Assembly: GCF_041146395.1 (NCBI RefSeq) | Contig: NC_090989.1 | Span: 47,952,501 to 48,016,500 of the forward strand | Length of the DNA stretch: 64,000 nucleotides | Reading direction: 5' to 3' | Source: Eulemur rufifrons | Lineage: Eukaryota > Chordata > Mammalia > Primates > Lemuridae | Shown here: positions 21,375 through 32,600 of the stretch, piece after piece | Numbering within the stretch: position 1 is the first letter of the stretch | How the letters are laid out: every line of letters begins with the position of its first letter | Position numbers and translations under genes: made by a program | Notes under the pieces: model-generated | Seen by the model: only the letters and a program-made list of their open reading frames with translations | What the model was told of the DNA's origin: nothing | Database searches by the model: none

Positions 21375-21562
21375 CAAAAGCCATATCTGGACATGTAAAG
21401 TGGAAAATTGGAACAATTTATGTATCTTGATAATTCAAATAAATGCTCTAACATTTACCTCAATTACCTTGAATCTGCAAGAAAATGTGTTCTTATGTTT
21501 GAATTAGTCTGAAAACGGCCTCAGTATTTTATTCCAATTTACATGTCCGGATATAGCTTTTG
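21375..21562. mobile_element. Unnamed MITE-like element with ~25-bp terminal inverted repeats
   Basis: Positions 21375-21399 and the reverse complement of 21538-21562 agree at 23 of 25 bases (CAAAAGCCATATCTGGACAT... against CAAAAGCTATATCCGGACAT...). A second internal pair (ATAATTCAAATAAA near 21432; GTTTGAATTAG near 21498) extends the partial symmetry. At 188 bp with no coding capacity it looks like a non-autonomous DNA transposon. No clear TSD; I cannot assign a family. Confidence 0.6.
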
Positions 21563-21579
21563 GGTAGTAACAGTAGTGA

Positions 21580-21725
21580 TGGCTTCCATTATGTTCCAGG
21601 CACTATTAGGTGATTTTCATATATTATTTCTAACCTTTGTACCAACTTCATAAGGTAGGCATTGTTATTCCTATTTTACCCATGAGGAAACTAAGCTCAT
21701 AGAGGTTACAGGATTTAGGAAGAGT
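21580..21725 (-). mobile_element. MIR SINE
   Basis: The antisense MIR is clear: CAGGCACTATTAGGTG, CATAAGGTAGGCATTGTTATTCC, then TTTTACCCATGAGGAAACTAAGC. Confidence 0.85.
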
Positions 21726-23610
21726 TTGAAATAGTAATTTTCTTTGAAGAAAACTGGCAAAATGATGAAAGAAAGCAATACATGTTGTTAAGTCTCAGGA
21801 AATGAATAAATATTAGCAACATTATTTATCAGTTTGAAAAGACAAGAAGGAAAGTCCAAAGTCTTTGCTTCTCTACTCAGATCCTCACTCCTCTTGTTTG
21901 GTCATAGTATGATGGTGATTTTGGTTTCTGCCTTCCTTTCTTTGTGACTTTAGGTCATTATTTCCATGCTTGTTTTTCTTTCTCTTATTTTTTAAAATTT
22001 AATTTCATTTTTCAAGTGAATAAGTTGAAACCAAAAGGCTTAAAAAAAAAGAGATTGTGCTGCATATAAAGTAGCATATGTCAAAATACCACATTGCATC
22101 CTTCTAAGGCAATAATTTGCACAACCAAGCTATACTGGAATGCATTAACTTGCTACAATTTTGACAGAGACAGTCTGTGTGCACAAATCCCTCGAATACT
22201 GATGGGACTGTGATTATACCCCCCAAAAAGAAGAGTCTGAATACAAATTTTAGAGGGCCAGAATGTGTTTAGTGTCTCATTGTTTGTATCAAGATTCTAA
22301 ATTGCATTCAAGTCAATGACTCTGATCTTCATATCAATGCACAAATGGAACAGAAGATAAAGGCCAGGAAAGCTGTTTTCTAGTGAAATACTGATTTTGT
22401 TCTCATGTTACCAGCAAGAGACCATTTGGGATATTCAAGCCTGAGGTTGAGTGCTTCGCATTTGTTAGAGCTCCTCAATGTTTGAAATGGGTTTTCCCTT
22501 TAGGGAGCCTATCCATTTGGACAAGTGCTACATCAGATCAAAAGACATGGGAAGAGGTACTTTGTGCACAGATTGAATTTTTTTTTGGCAAAATAACATA
22601 GCCTTTTAGCACAACATTGTCTATTCTCTACTGAGTGGATTTTTTTTTTTTTTAATAGTTGGAGTCTGTTTTCCAGTAAGTGTCAGGCTTTTTTCATGTG
22701 GCAAATTGGCCAGCAGCCACCTGGAGATCATTTGAAATGAAAGCTGGTGTTATGGGATTTGGTTTCTCAGCTCCAGTTGGTATTGTTTTCCAGATTATTA
22801 AATGTTAATCAAATTGCTCATTGTATTGAAATTATTATTCATCTAACTTTTGTGTTATTTACTAGTTGATAAACACAAATATTAATATAAACCTTTACAT
22901 TTAAAACTTTGGTTACCATGATATTCTGTTAAAAAATGTCATGGAACTACTAAAAAAATTCATATCTGTAGTTTTTAATCTTTTTCAACTGAAGTAAAAT
23001 CAGTGTTATCAGCATCTTAAGTCTATCGTCACCTTAAAATGGTTTCAAGGGAGGGACTCTGAACCTACATGGCTATTTTTACTATAAAGAAAGATTAATC
23101 CAGCCATGGAAAGCAGTAACCACATTTTAATGTCAAAAGATGATGCTGATGCATTTTAGGTGAACAATGTTTATAAGAGTTTTGAACACAAATCCCTGGC
23201 CATGCCCTATGTATGGTGACCCAACACCAGGTAGTTGGAGACAGCACCAGGAAGAATGCTGCTGTTGGGGAAGATTAAGAAGTGGAGGAAGGGAAGGAAA
23301 AAGTGTTGTTCTGCTTTCCTCTACCATGCGTTTAGGAGAATTCCTGGCATGACTGATGCAGTTTTCTCCTGCTGTCATTAGCAATTGTCGCCAATCATGG
23401 CTAATCATCTGGTTCCAAAATGAAAAGAGATTTGGCCAAGGTGCAGTTGGAACTGCTTTTGCTGCATCCTTGGGGATACTACTGGAAGCTTTACAAATTC
23501 CTGTTTCTAAACTACTATCTTCTGATATGACATAATGGAAAATTGGAGCAATTATTCAGATAATATGTGCAAACAGTACATCTTCACCTTCGGTTCATTG
23601 AAGAAAAATC
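21726..23610. other. Repeat-poor block, possible conserved noncoding DNA
   Basis: No repeat family is recognised from about 22050 to 23600, except T runs near 22580 and 22641. The stretch at 22690-22860 is rich in ATTA/TAAT homeodomain-type core sites. No open frame with family resemblance. Confidence 0.4.
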
Positions 23611-23614
23611 TTCA

Positions 23615-23740
23615 ACTCTAGGTCAAAATCTTCCCTGACTTTTTACTTCTTGCTAGAACCACTATCTTTTCTGAAATTCTATAATACTTAATTTATGTTT
23701 GAGTCTCTCTGCATCTTGTGTTCCACAGTGTGTGGCATAC
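23615..23740 (+). mobile_element. Probable L2 fragment
   Basis: TCTTCCCTGACTTTTTACTTC followed by CTGAAATTCTATAATACTTAATTTATG resembles the L2 '...CCTTCCCTGACC...GCACTTATC...' region. Weak. Confidence 0.4.
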
Positions 23741-23799
23741 TTTAATGGCTGGACAACCATTTCTTGTTTTTAAAGTTAATTATTTTCTTTATAAATATG

Positions 23800-24290
23800 A
23801 GGCAGTACAGCAGAGCAGTTAGTAGCACAGGACCTGGAGTCAGACTAACTGGATTCAAGCATTGCCTCCTCCACTCAAGTCACTCAACTCTATATCTATA
23901 AAAGGGGGTTTGTAATGTTACTATCCTCAAGGGCTGATACTCAGCTCATGTATACCCATGTACCATGTGTTAAAACACTGAAATGCTTCCATACTGTTTG
24001 GTAAATAGTTGTAGCCTCAAGCCCCCTGAATGCTTTCCCTTCTCCTCACTGCCTCAGTACATCTTTGTCCACCACAGTGATTCAGCAAGGGATTGTTTGC
24101 TCAGCAGATGGCCCTCCAGGATCCTGCCCCAGTGTCATGTTCAGCATCTGTCCTCACAGGTTGGTGTCCATGGTGTACCTGTTCATAAAGGCTTTTAATA
24201 TCATTGTCTTTATAGAGTTCTTGTAAGGATTAAATGAGTTGATATAATTGATATGTTTAGAATAAAACCTAGTCCTCATAATGCAGTAAG
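23800..24290 (+). mobile_element. MIR SINE, apparently split by unknown sequence
   Basis: 23800-23940 follows MIR from the AGCAGAGCAGTTAGTAGCACAG block through ACCTGGAGTCAGACTAACTGG to the TATCTATAAAAGGGGG block. 24205-24290 follows the MIR 3' part (GTAAGGATTAAATGAGTTGATA, then AATAAAACCTAGTCC). The ~260 bp between does not look like MIR; two separate MIRs are an alternative. Confidence 0.6.
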
Positions 24291-24418
24291 TTGCTATCAT
24301 TATAAATAGATGATAAATTTTACCAGGCAAGGAAAATAGCTCTCATGTATTTTGCACATCTCCCTGAAGCATGGTATAGTAGGCAGGCAATCCATTCATT
24401 CTTTTCTTCTCTTATATT

Positions 24419-24880
24419 TTCTTTTATTATTATAAGAATACTTAACATGAAATCTACCCTATTAATAAATTTCTAAGTGCACAATACAGTGTCTTTAACT
24501 ATAGGCACAATGTTGTACAGCAGATTTCTAGAACTTATTCAATTGGCATAACTGAAATTTTAAACCCCTTGAATAGCAACTTCCCATTTCCTTTTCTCCC
24601 TGCCCAGCCCTGGAAACAACCTTTCTATTCTTTGTTTCTAGGAGTTTGACTATTTTAGAAATCTCATATAAGTGGATTCATGTAGTATTTGTCCTTCCAT
24701 GACTGGCCTGTTTCACTAAGCATTATGTCCTCAAGGTTTATCTATGTTGTGGTACATCACAGGATTTCCTTTTTTTTAAAAAATAAATTATATTCTATTA
24801 TATTATATAACTATTTTTCTTTATTCATCCACTGATGAACATTTAGATTGCTTCTACATCTTGGCTATTCTTCTGGGGCA
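24419..24880 (-). mobile_element. Old L1M 3' end
   Basis: It reads as antisense L1 3' UTR and ORF2 C-terminus: GTGCACAATACAGTGTCTTTAACTATAGG, AAATCTCATATAAGTGGATTCATG, TTTCACTAAGCATTATGTCC, TTATTCATCCACTGATGAACATTTAG. The AT-rich insert near 24780 is local expansion. No coding potential. Confidence 0.85.
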
Positions 24881-26599
24881 AAAATATCCTGTGTTGGGTT
24901 AATACTCAGGCCTTCAAACTCAGTCCTGATAGGTAAGCTATATGGAAGAAGATGGTCTCAATTCTCAAATCCTGTGGAAGAATGAAAATGTAGAACATCA
25001 AGGTAAGGAGATTGAGAGGGGGCAGGTTGTAATACTACACTGAGTGGTCACCACTGGCTTTGTAGTGAAGGTGAGATTTGATTAAAGAACTGTTGAAGTA
25101 AGGAAGATATTGAGGTTGGGTATCTGTCTTATTTCTTTACTTTATTATATTTCTCTAGATTCTTCCTGGGTCCAAGTTTAATCTAAGCTAATTACTGTTT
25201 AGAGTGGTCAACAAAATCTACTTTGCCCTTAAGTTTGCCAAAATATTTCTAATCAAAAATGTTTATGGTCTGAATTTTCTGTTAATTGCCTCAGTACAAA
25301 GCTTTATTCTAACTGTAGGAATCTAGTTTAAATGTAGATGAGTAAGAAGCTCAATGAACAATGAGGTACTACATTTAAATATTCCTCATGGGGTCACTTT
25401 TGAAATTCTTCTTTTGTTTTTTCATTTGCCTTTTGGTTAATTGAAAGATGTTCTAAATCTGCAAAAGAGACATTGGCTTTTCTTTTAATCTGCCTTCAAC
25501 CCTCTCCATTAATAATGTCCCACTGGAAACATCCATTCAAATGACCAACTGTTTAAGTTTTGTTTTTGTTTAACAAAACACTATATTCTCCAATTTTGCT
25601 TTGTCTCTAGAACATTCTTAGAAATTAGTTTCAATTCTATATTTAGAGAACAATTATTTCATACTATAGATGACTTTTCTTCTTCTTTCTATCTTTAAAT
25701 CTTGGTGAACACTTAGCAGGAAGATTTGCATTGTTTCTAGCTAGTATTATAGGAAAATCTACCCTGAAATGGATCTATTTAATTGATCAATAGCTAATAT
25801 AAGCCAAGTGGAAAACTTTAGTTCTTTCCATAAGCGATGAAATTGAAAAAATAAATAATTGGAAATAAATTATTCTCACTTGTAGTTCAGCAACAGAATT
25901 TTTTGAGTTTTCTTTTCTCTTCCAGATGAAGAGTAGTTGTCATAGCAAAGCTAAAAACCTACACACTGCAGTCTAATATTAGTCCATGTTGAATAGATTA
26001 CTGAAACATAGATGAACTCTTTCCATCAGCAATATGGTTATTAAGGCACACTGTGTAACACTGAATTTTAAATCAAAGAGACAACACATATACCAAATCA
26101 CATCAGATGTAGGCTGAAGAATACAACTTCTGATTTCATTCTTCCTGTAGGTGTAGCTATGTAAATTCATTCAAAGCCAACAAGAAAAAATATTATTTGC
26201 CTCCCAACAGAGTATAAGTTAATATTAAAGCAGGTACTGATCTACTAATTTGCACTGCTGAATGCACAGTGGGTACTTATTAAATATTTGTTGAGTGTTT
26301 GATTAATTGACCTCTCTTCTTGCAGTTGGGGAAACAGACAAGTGATACATTATCTTGAGTTTTGGCCTTTGCTCTACCACATAATCCTTGTGAATCTCAG
26401 CTTGAGATCAGAAATGAAGAAAATTTAATTCTAACATGGAAAACTGCATTTTCAGGCTTTTTCAATTCTCTTTAACCACTAGTTTTATATTTTACTAATA
26501 TTATGGTCTATAAATTCATACTTTTTATTGCCTAGAAAAATTTTACTTAACTTTTTCCTTTTTACCACTATGTGTGTTACATCTGTGTAGATTCTCATA
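24881..26599. other. Mostly unassigned; small L2/MIR end at about 26240-26310
   Basis: CAGTGGGTACTTATTAAATATTTGTTGAGTG near 26270 is a plus-strand L2/MIR 3' end. Nothing else in the interval is recognised; the open frames are short. Confidence 0.45.
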
Positions 26600-26725
26600 G
26601 ATATAACTAACATTGATTAAAATCTTTCTAAGCCTCACAATAACTCTGTCATTACTCTCGTTTTCCAGATAAGAAAGATGAGGGTTAAAGAGGTAAAGTA
26701 AATTGCTTGGTTTCATAAGTAATGC
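26600..26725 (-). mobile_element. MIR SINE fragment
   Basis: AGCCTCACAATAACTCTGTC, TTTCCAGATAAGAAAGATGAGGG and AGGTAAAGTAAATTGCTTGG follow the antisense MIR. Confidence 0.75.
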
Positions 26726-29062
26726 TATTATTTTTTCAAATATCCTTTATGTCAGAGGACTGGACTTGAGTTGACACTGCCAATGGAATTGTCCTTGTTG
26801 TTCATCCATTTGCCAACCATACTGCCTCCCCACTCCTCAGGGAAAGAGGAGCATTTCATCAGGGTGGGGACTGAGAGCAACTGAGGACTACTCTTTATTT
26901 CATTCTTCTTTGGTGACAAAACCTAATCTCTCCTTTCTGGTTAAGAGGCATGTCTTAAATTAGGAAATTAAAATCAATAAGCTTGGGTGACAGTCTCCTA
27001 ATTTCCTCAGGGTTTGTAGCACCCACACCCAGTAAACAGCTAAGAATCTTTAGCACTTTAGGAGAGCATTTTAGGAGAGTGTTGGAAGTGAGTCTGCACA
27101 TAGAGAGCCCAGATATGTTGTGTTTCTAGCCAGAAATCAGAATAACTTTCTGAATCTCACACTTGCTTCTTGTAGCATAACCTCTCAGAGGCTTTCTCTA
27201 AAGGGTATGGAAACCTAGTAATCATCCCCTTCAATGTCCATTGGTAAAATGATAGAGTAGAATCTGCGATTTATTGCTAGCTAATTCCATGCAAACTTTC
27301 TGCAGCAAAGAGATTCAAGTGAAAGAATTCCTCAGAGTAATCTAAATAAGAAATAAAGGCCCACATTAATTTTGTTACTTATGTGTGCCAACAAAAAGTG
27401 AACTATTATAAAATTCCATGTAATTGTAATACTTGTTAGTTTTTTAAAAATCTGTCAGCTAACAAATTCCTTGATCAATTATTCCAACAAGTAAAACAGT
27501 TTTTATGTATCTTAGAAAAGAAGATTAAGACTTTTGTAAGTAATATTTTCCATATTTACTTGCATTCATATTTTTCTACTGATTATTTCAGTCAACATAA
27601 TTTACCTCTGTGCCCATGGGGCAATTCTAACATACATTGCTTTGAAAAACCATCATAAATTTCTCTTAATAATTAGAATTACTTACAAAAATATGATTGG
27701 TGTTTATCCAAGTTCTGTATTGTTACAAGTTCTAACCCAGCAATTACTAATGCTTGTCAGAAATAAATTTTGTACTTGGTCATGGCTAAGTGACAATGGA
27801 TAATATTATGCATATGTAAACAGAAATAGCATCATAAATTTGCATTTAAAAATCCAATTATTTCCAAATGTTTCCACCCTTATTGCCATGTACTCCTCAA
27901 GGTCCCTGAGCTCCAGGTCATCTAGTGCAGCCCAGAGCAAAGTTATACAATTCCACTTTCTCTTTTTTTTTATTAAGGCTCTTCCCCTAATTATTCCTTT
28001 AATCTCTGCTCATTTATTTATTGTCTTTATATTTTAGTGTGAATTAAGTCCTTATACTCTTTTCCTACTGTATTTTCATTTTAATCCTTCTCTTTGAAGG
28101 TGTCACTAGAGACTTTGCCTCCAATTCCAGGAAATTGAGGGATGCTGATTTAGTATCTAGTATGTAATTATAATGGATGTGTTTGAGTACTTATTTAAAA
28201 ATTTATCTAATTTCTTTAAAATAAATGTATAGTATTGGCTTTTATTTCCTAGTATTCTCTTCTCATTCCTGATTGCACTTTGCCTAAATGCCTATTTACG
28301 TACGTTAAAGGAATAGAACATCTTCCTGTATATCGTCACCTCACTTGTTAATTTTCTTATCTCCTTTCACATTTTATTTTAAAATAAATAAGCTTTTCCT
28401 TTTCTAAACTTTATATGGACCCTTTTGTTACATTTGCACAAATCTATTATTTTAAAACACTTGGTGACATATTTATATTCTAAAGAAGGAATGGCTTCTA
28501 TAAGCAGATGAACTTAAAATAATCTCTTGGTTCTTGATAACACATTAGTAATAATGATAAACCATAATATTTGGAATTTTAAGGAAGGTCTCAAAAACAA
28601 ATATCACTGTGGATAAAAATAAAAAAGCCATTGGATGGAATGGTACCTTTAAGTTAGAAAACAAAAGCACTGAATTTTGAATGCTCATCCATCTTCTCAA
28701 ATAATGATTATCTTGGCATTATTGCTTATGAGGTTTCAACAATTTTGGAAAAAATGCCCTTCTTTGTTAGTGCTTTAATTAGAAGTGGAAAATGAGATAA
28801 GCACTCCAGTGAAATACAATAAATCTTTCTTTTTTCCAAAATGTTTCCATGGTGCCCACTTTGATTTCATCCCAATCTCTCAGTCTCTACCCACAGGCAT
28901 GGTTTTGTCACTCTGATCACTTACGTTGATATTACAATCAATACACAAGCTTGCTTCTATAAATAGGATTAATGTATTGCCAAAAATTATGGAAGATAAA
29001 ATGTTATGTGTAATGGTAGTCTTTAATTTACTCAGACTTTCTTTGCTTCTTCCTCCAACTTT
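26726..29062. other. Unassigned single-copy-like sequence
   Basis: No exon, RNA or repeat recognised. Partial direct repeats of TTTAGGAGAG occur near 27060-27080. Open frames do not exceed 65 codons. Confidence 0.45.
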
Positions 29063-29090
29063 ACACACACACACACATACACATATACAC
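29063..29090. repeat. (AC)n-rich microsatellite
   Basis: An AC run interrupted by CAT/TAT steps. It produces short Cys-Val and Thr-His translations in overlapping frames, which are artefacts. Confidence 0.9.
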
Positions 29091-30675
29091 TGTGTCATAC
29101 AAAGGAGGCCCTGAGATTGTAGTAAGGTTCCATGTTCACTGTAAGATGGGGAAGTGATAGCCCTACTCTACCCATGTGGAAGCAGGCTTGGGATTAATAA
29201 GATAATCCTATGAGGGAAGGGACAATAATATTAACACCTGCAATGTCACAGCTTTTAAGCAAACCTCTGAGAATGTGTTCATGCACATGTCACATCCACA
29301 TACTCATTTCAGAGACCTGAAGCTCTATTTCTTTTTCAGGTACTCAGTTTCCTTTGAGTTTTTCCTTCCATCTTACACCAAGACACCGTTCTATCTAGCA
29401 TTCTCAGCTAATATAGCATAGCCCCCACTGACTCTGCATATAGTGTTTCTAAGTATTTAATAATTAAGTTAGTTCAATCACACCATCTACGTTGACTTGA
29501 ATTTCAATGCCCCTGCCTCTGCCCGCCCCAGCTTCTCCATAGATGAACTTGTAGATCTTGCTACTTACAAGATCTTGGCATTTCAGGTCTTTTACCCTAT
29601 TCTGCCTTGACATCATGCCTCTCTTCCCAGATAGGCCATATCCTGGTTCCGTGATAAACACATGTTTCAACAGGAAGTTTAACTTAATAGGAAATTGAAG
29701 AAGCTCTAATTTATCCATTCTAGTTCAGCTGAGTATTTGCAGTGGGCCACCCTCCTTGCTGTTCTGACAGAAGATAAAGTCACTGCACCAATTTGATTGC
29801 AAAACCATTGGGAACATGCTGTCCTTTTTCTGGTTACTCGTGCTCTCACATTGCTCTTCCATCAGGCTTCCCTCTAACAGAGAATAAGTCTGTACCTGAT
29901 TTCCTGAGTTTGGCTTCACTTTATGTGCCTGGATTCATAGTATATTTTTTTCTATGTTTTCATATACCATACTCCTTCTTCAAAATTCAGTGCTTATTAA
30001 TTATCCTCATTGTGCCTAAGATTGCATGACCCCTTCCTCACCATGGCTTGCTTTCCCTGATTCTGCCACCTCTCAAGGATTGGTACTATGCCTGCCCAGC
30101 TCTGTGGATTTTGTGCCAGGTATCATCTCCACCATTTCTCACTTGACTGTCTTACTGAGTAAACAACTACAACATGCCATTTAGGCCCTCGACATGAGAA
30201 CACACGTCTTAGTTTGCATGCTAAAACATTGATTATATTTCATAGCAATTTGGATGTATTACTAAGGCAGACTTCTTTTTTATGAAACTCATCAAAGAAT
30301 ACAATCATTAAGTAAGGCCATATTGCTCTTCTCAGCCACAATTTGTCACCTCTTTTTAATCCATGCAACTGTGCTTTTTCAGAGTTCTCCATCTCTGATA
30401 ATGCCCAGTGTCTGAGTATCAGCACTACTGTTTTTCACCAAAGTTAAAGATGTTCAATTACTGGGTGAACGAGGCCTTTTACTCTTCCTGGAATGAAATT
30501 TAATTCAGTAGGATAAAGTCATTCAGAATAGGAGAACTGTCTGTCTTCCTGAACATCATTTCAGGATGTCTTGTTACTAATCTGTCACTCTTCAAATTCA
30601 AGTGCACAATCTTATCATTATTAGCTGCCTCAGTTGGAGAAAAGCTTTCCTCCTTTCCAGAAGGATTAGCCCAAA
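29091..30675. other. Repeat-poor block
   Basis: No gene or repeat family is recognised. GC content is somewhat above the surrounding AT-rich DNA at 29480-30200. The stretch at 30250-30670 has the evenly mixed composition often seen in conserved noncoding DNA. No splice-bounded open frame stands out. Confidence 0.4.
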
Positions 30676-30815
30676 TTATTATTATTATTTTAATCATAGT
30701 TGTATTATTTTAATTATATTATAATATATTATGTATACTTATACAATATATTTATTTATATTATATATTTATAATATTTATATTATACTCATATATGATA
30801 TATAATATATATAAA
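30676..30815. repeat. AT-rich low-complexity tract
   Basis: (ATT)n passes into TATA-rich sequence made almost only of A and T over about 140 bp. Confidence 0.95.
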
Positions 30816-31354
30816 TCTTCATATTAGATTAAAAAGAATAAAACTTGTAAAATCTAATGTCATTAAAATTTGATTCCTGAAAATATAATAATATTTCCTA
30901 AGATGAAATAAACTCACATTCTGAAATTAGCAGCTTGATACCCTCTTTACAGCAGCTGTGTTGAATTGACATAATAATGGCTTCTAAACCATTGTAGGTT
31001 TTTTATAAAACTAAGCATTTGTGAGATTAATGTGTTGATAACACCTGGACATATCTGTGATTTACTTCTATTCTGAGTTATTTCTATTCTCTGCTACATT
31101 ACACCTATTACCAGCAACCTTCTAAAAGCACATTTAAGAAGATTCAATTTTATTTATGTTTCATCTAAAGAGTCACCTATCAGTTGGCTGCTAAGGAATC
31201 ACATAATGAATTCATATAGCTCATATATATAATCATATAATGAATTAAAGTTACAAAGTTTACTAATAAATCAATGTATCACTAATTATAAAATTAATTG
31301 TATAGAATTTGTCAATTTATTCATATATCAGTAGTTGCAAAATTAAAAATATGT
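30816..31354. other. Unassigned AT-rich sequence
   Basis: AT-rich with partial repeats of the CATATAATGAATT type near 31205-31250. No gene or known repeat. Confidence 0.45.
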
Positions 31355-31530
31355 AATGGAGGCTAGCATTTGTTAAGTGGTTACCAGGTATTAGGTGTCT
31401 TAACTCTATAAACTTGTTTCATTCTTACAACCACACTATGAGACAGATAATTAACTATTTTACAGATGAGGAAATTGAAATTTAAAGAGATTAAAGATCT
31501 TGACCAGATGATTCAGATCATGCAGAGGAG
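31355..31530 (-). mobile_element. MIR SINE
   Basis: Antisense MIR: TACCAGGTATTAGGTGTCTT, AACCACACTATGAGACAG, TTTTACAGATGAGGAAATTG, and GATTAAAGATCTTGACCAG. Confidence 0.8.
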
Positions 31531-32600
31531 TCCTAGGCTTTTGCTTAACTCTCAAGATTTTTACATCATCTGTATTTCAAACACTCCAAACACGGAGCTC
31601 GCTGACAGCTCATTAAGATTTAGGACACCTACACATCACCTACTTGTGTTAGAAATATGCAAACAGTGTCCAATCCTAGTTAAGTATTCAACAGGAGTGA
31701 TTTATGAATCAAAATATTAACATCAAGAAGGTGACATGACAGCACGTGAAGCTACAGAAAGGAATGAGGCAGAATAGACAACAACACTGCACTAAATCTC
31801 ACAAAAGTTTCACTCCAGACCAGAGCGTCAATCCACGAACATCGCAGTTGACACGGGGCTGCTGTGTTAAAAGCAGCAGCAACTCTGCACCTACCAAACA
31901 TTGGAAGAGACAGAGTGGGGAGTAAAAAGAATGGGTCCATTTGTTGGATCTCACCCCACCCCAGGGGAGTCTAAGAGAAAGCCCACTAAATGGAGAAAAC
32001 ACAGTAACATCGAATGTCTTCACCATTATCAAGGCCATTAAAAAGATGTAAAAAGCACAACAGCTAACCACATTCATAAATAGTAAACTAGCCTCCGAGA
32101 AGGCTGTAAGAATTCAGTCTCAAAAGTAACTAGATATACGTTAATTTAATTTTATTGGGAGGAGAAGCAGAAAAATATAAAACATTAATCACCAACTCAG
32201 GAATGATTTATTTTGAACACAAGCCTGCAGGGACAACGAAAGCTGTTTACTTTTGGTAGTCTTCCAATGCCTGCTTCCTTCTTGGTCATAGGGGGCTGTA
32301 TTCATGCATCTTCCATATGTCGATAGTAGATCAGTCCTGATGGGGCCAGCCTCTGCTTTTGTTTGTGCAGCCAGAATCCACAGACATTCGTGGGGAAATG
32401 GTGATGAGTATAAGATTTGTGATAAAGCTATTATGCATCAGATCTCTGGGTCAAACAAACTGATCTAAGGACTGTGTCAGGTGCCCAAGTTGTTATTCCC
32501 CTCCCCACTTGTTTGTAAGCAAATGTGCCTTTCATTGGAAATATGGCATTCTGAATTTCCTAACTGACACAGGTCAGTACATATGTTGTGTTCCAGTTGA
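31531..32600. other. Unexplained GC-richer, repeat-free block
   Basis: 31740-32110 is clearly richer in GC and retains several CpGs (ACACGGGG, CCACGAACATCGC, CATCGAATG). It has overlapping minus-strand open frames (31799-32077, 31752-31940) without family resemblance. It could be an unrecognised retrocopy of an mRNA 3' UTR, a lncRNA exon or a conserved element. No poly(A) tail is seen at either end, which weakens the retrocopy idea. Confidence 0.35.

Noticed and set aside
28880..29098. Frame with Cys-Val repeats
   Set aside because: Produced by the AC microsatellite at 29063-29090.
31752..32077. Minus-strand frames as a protein-coding exon
   Set aside because: Two overlapping frames compete, with no clear splice sites or family resemblance; kept only as an unexplained block.
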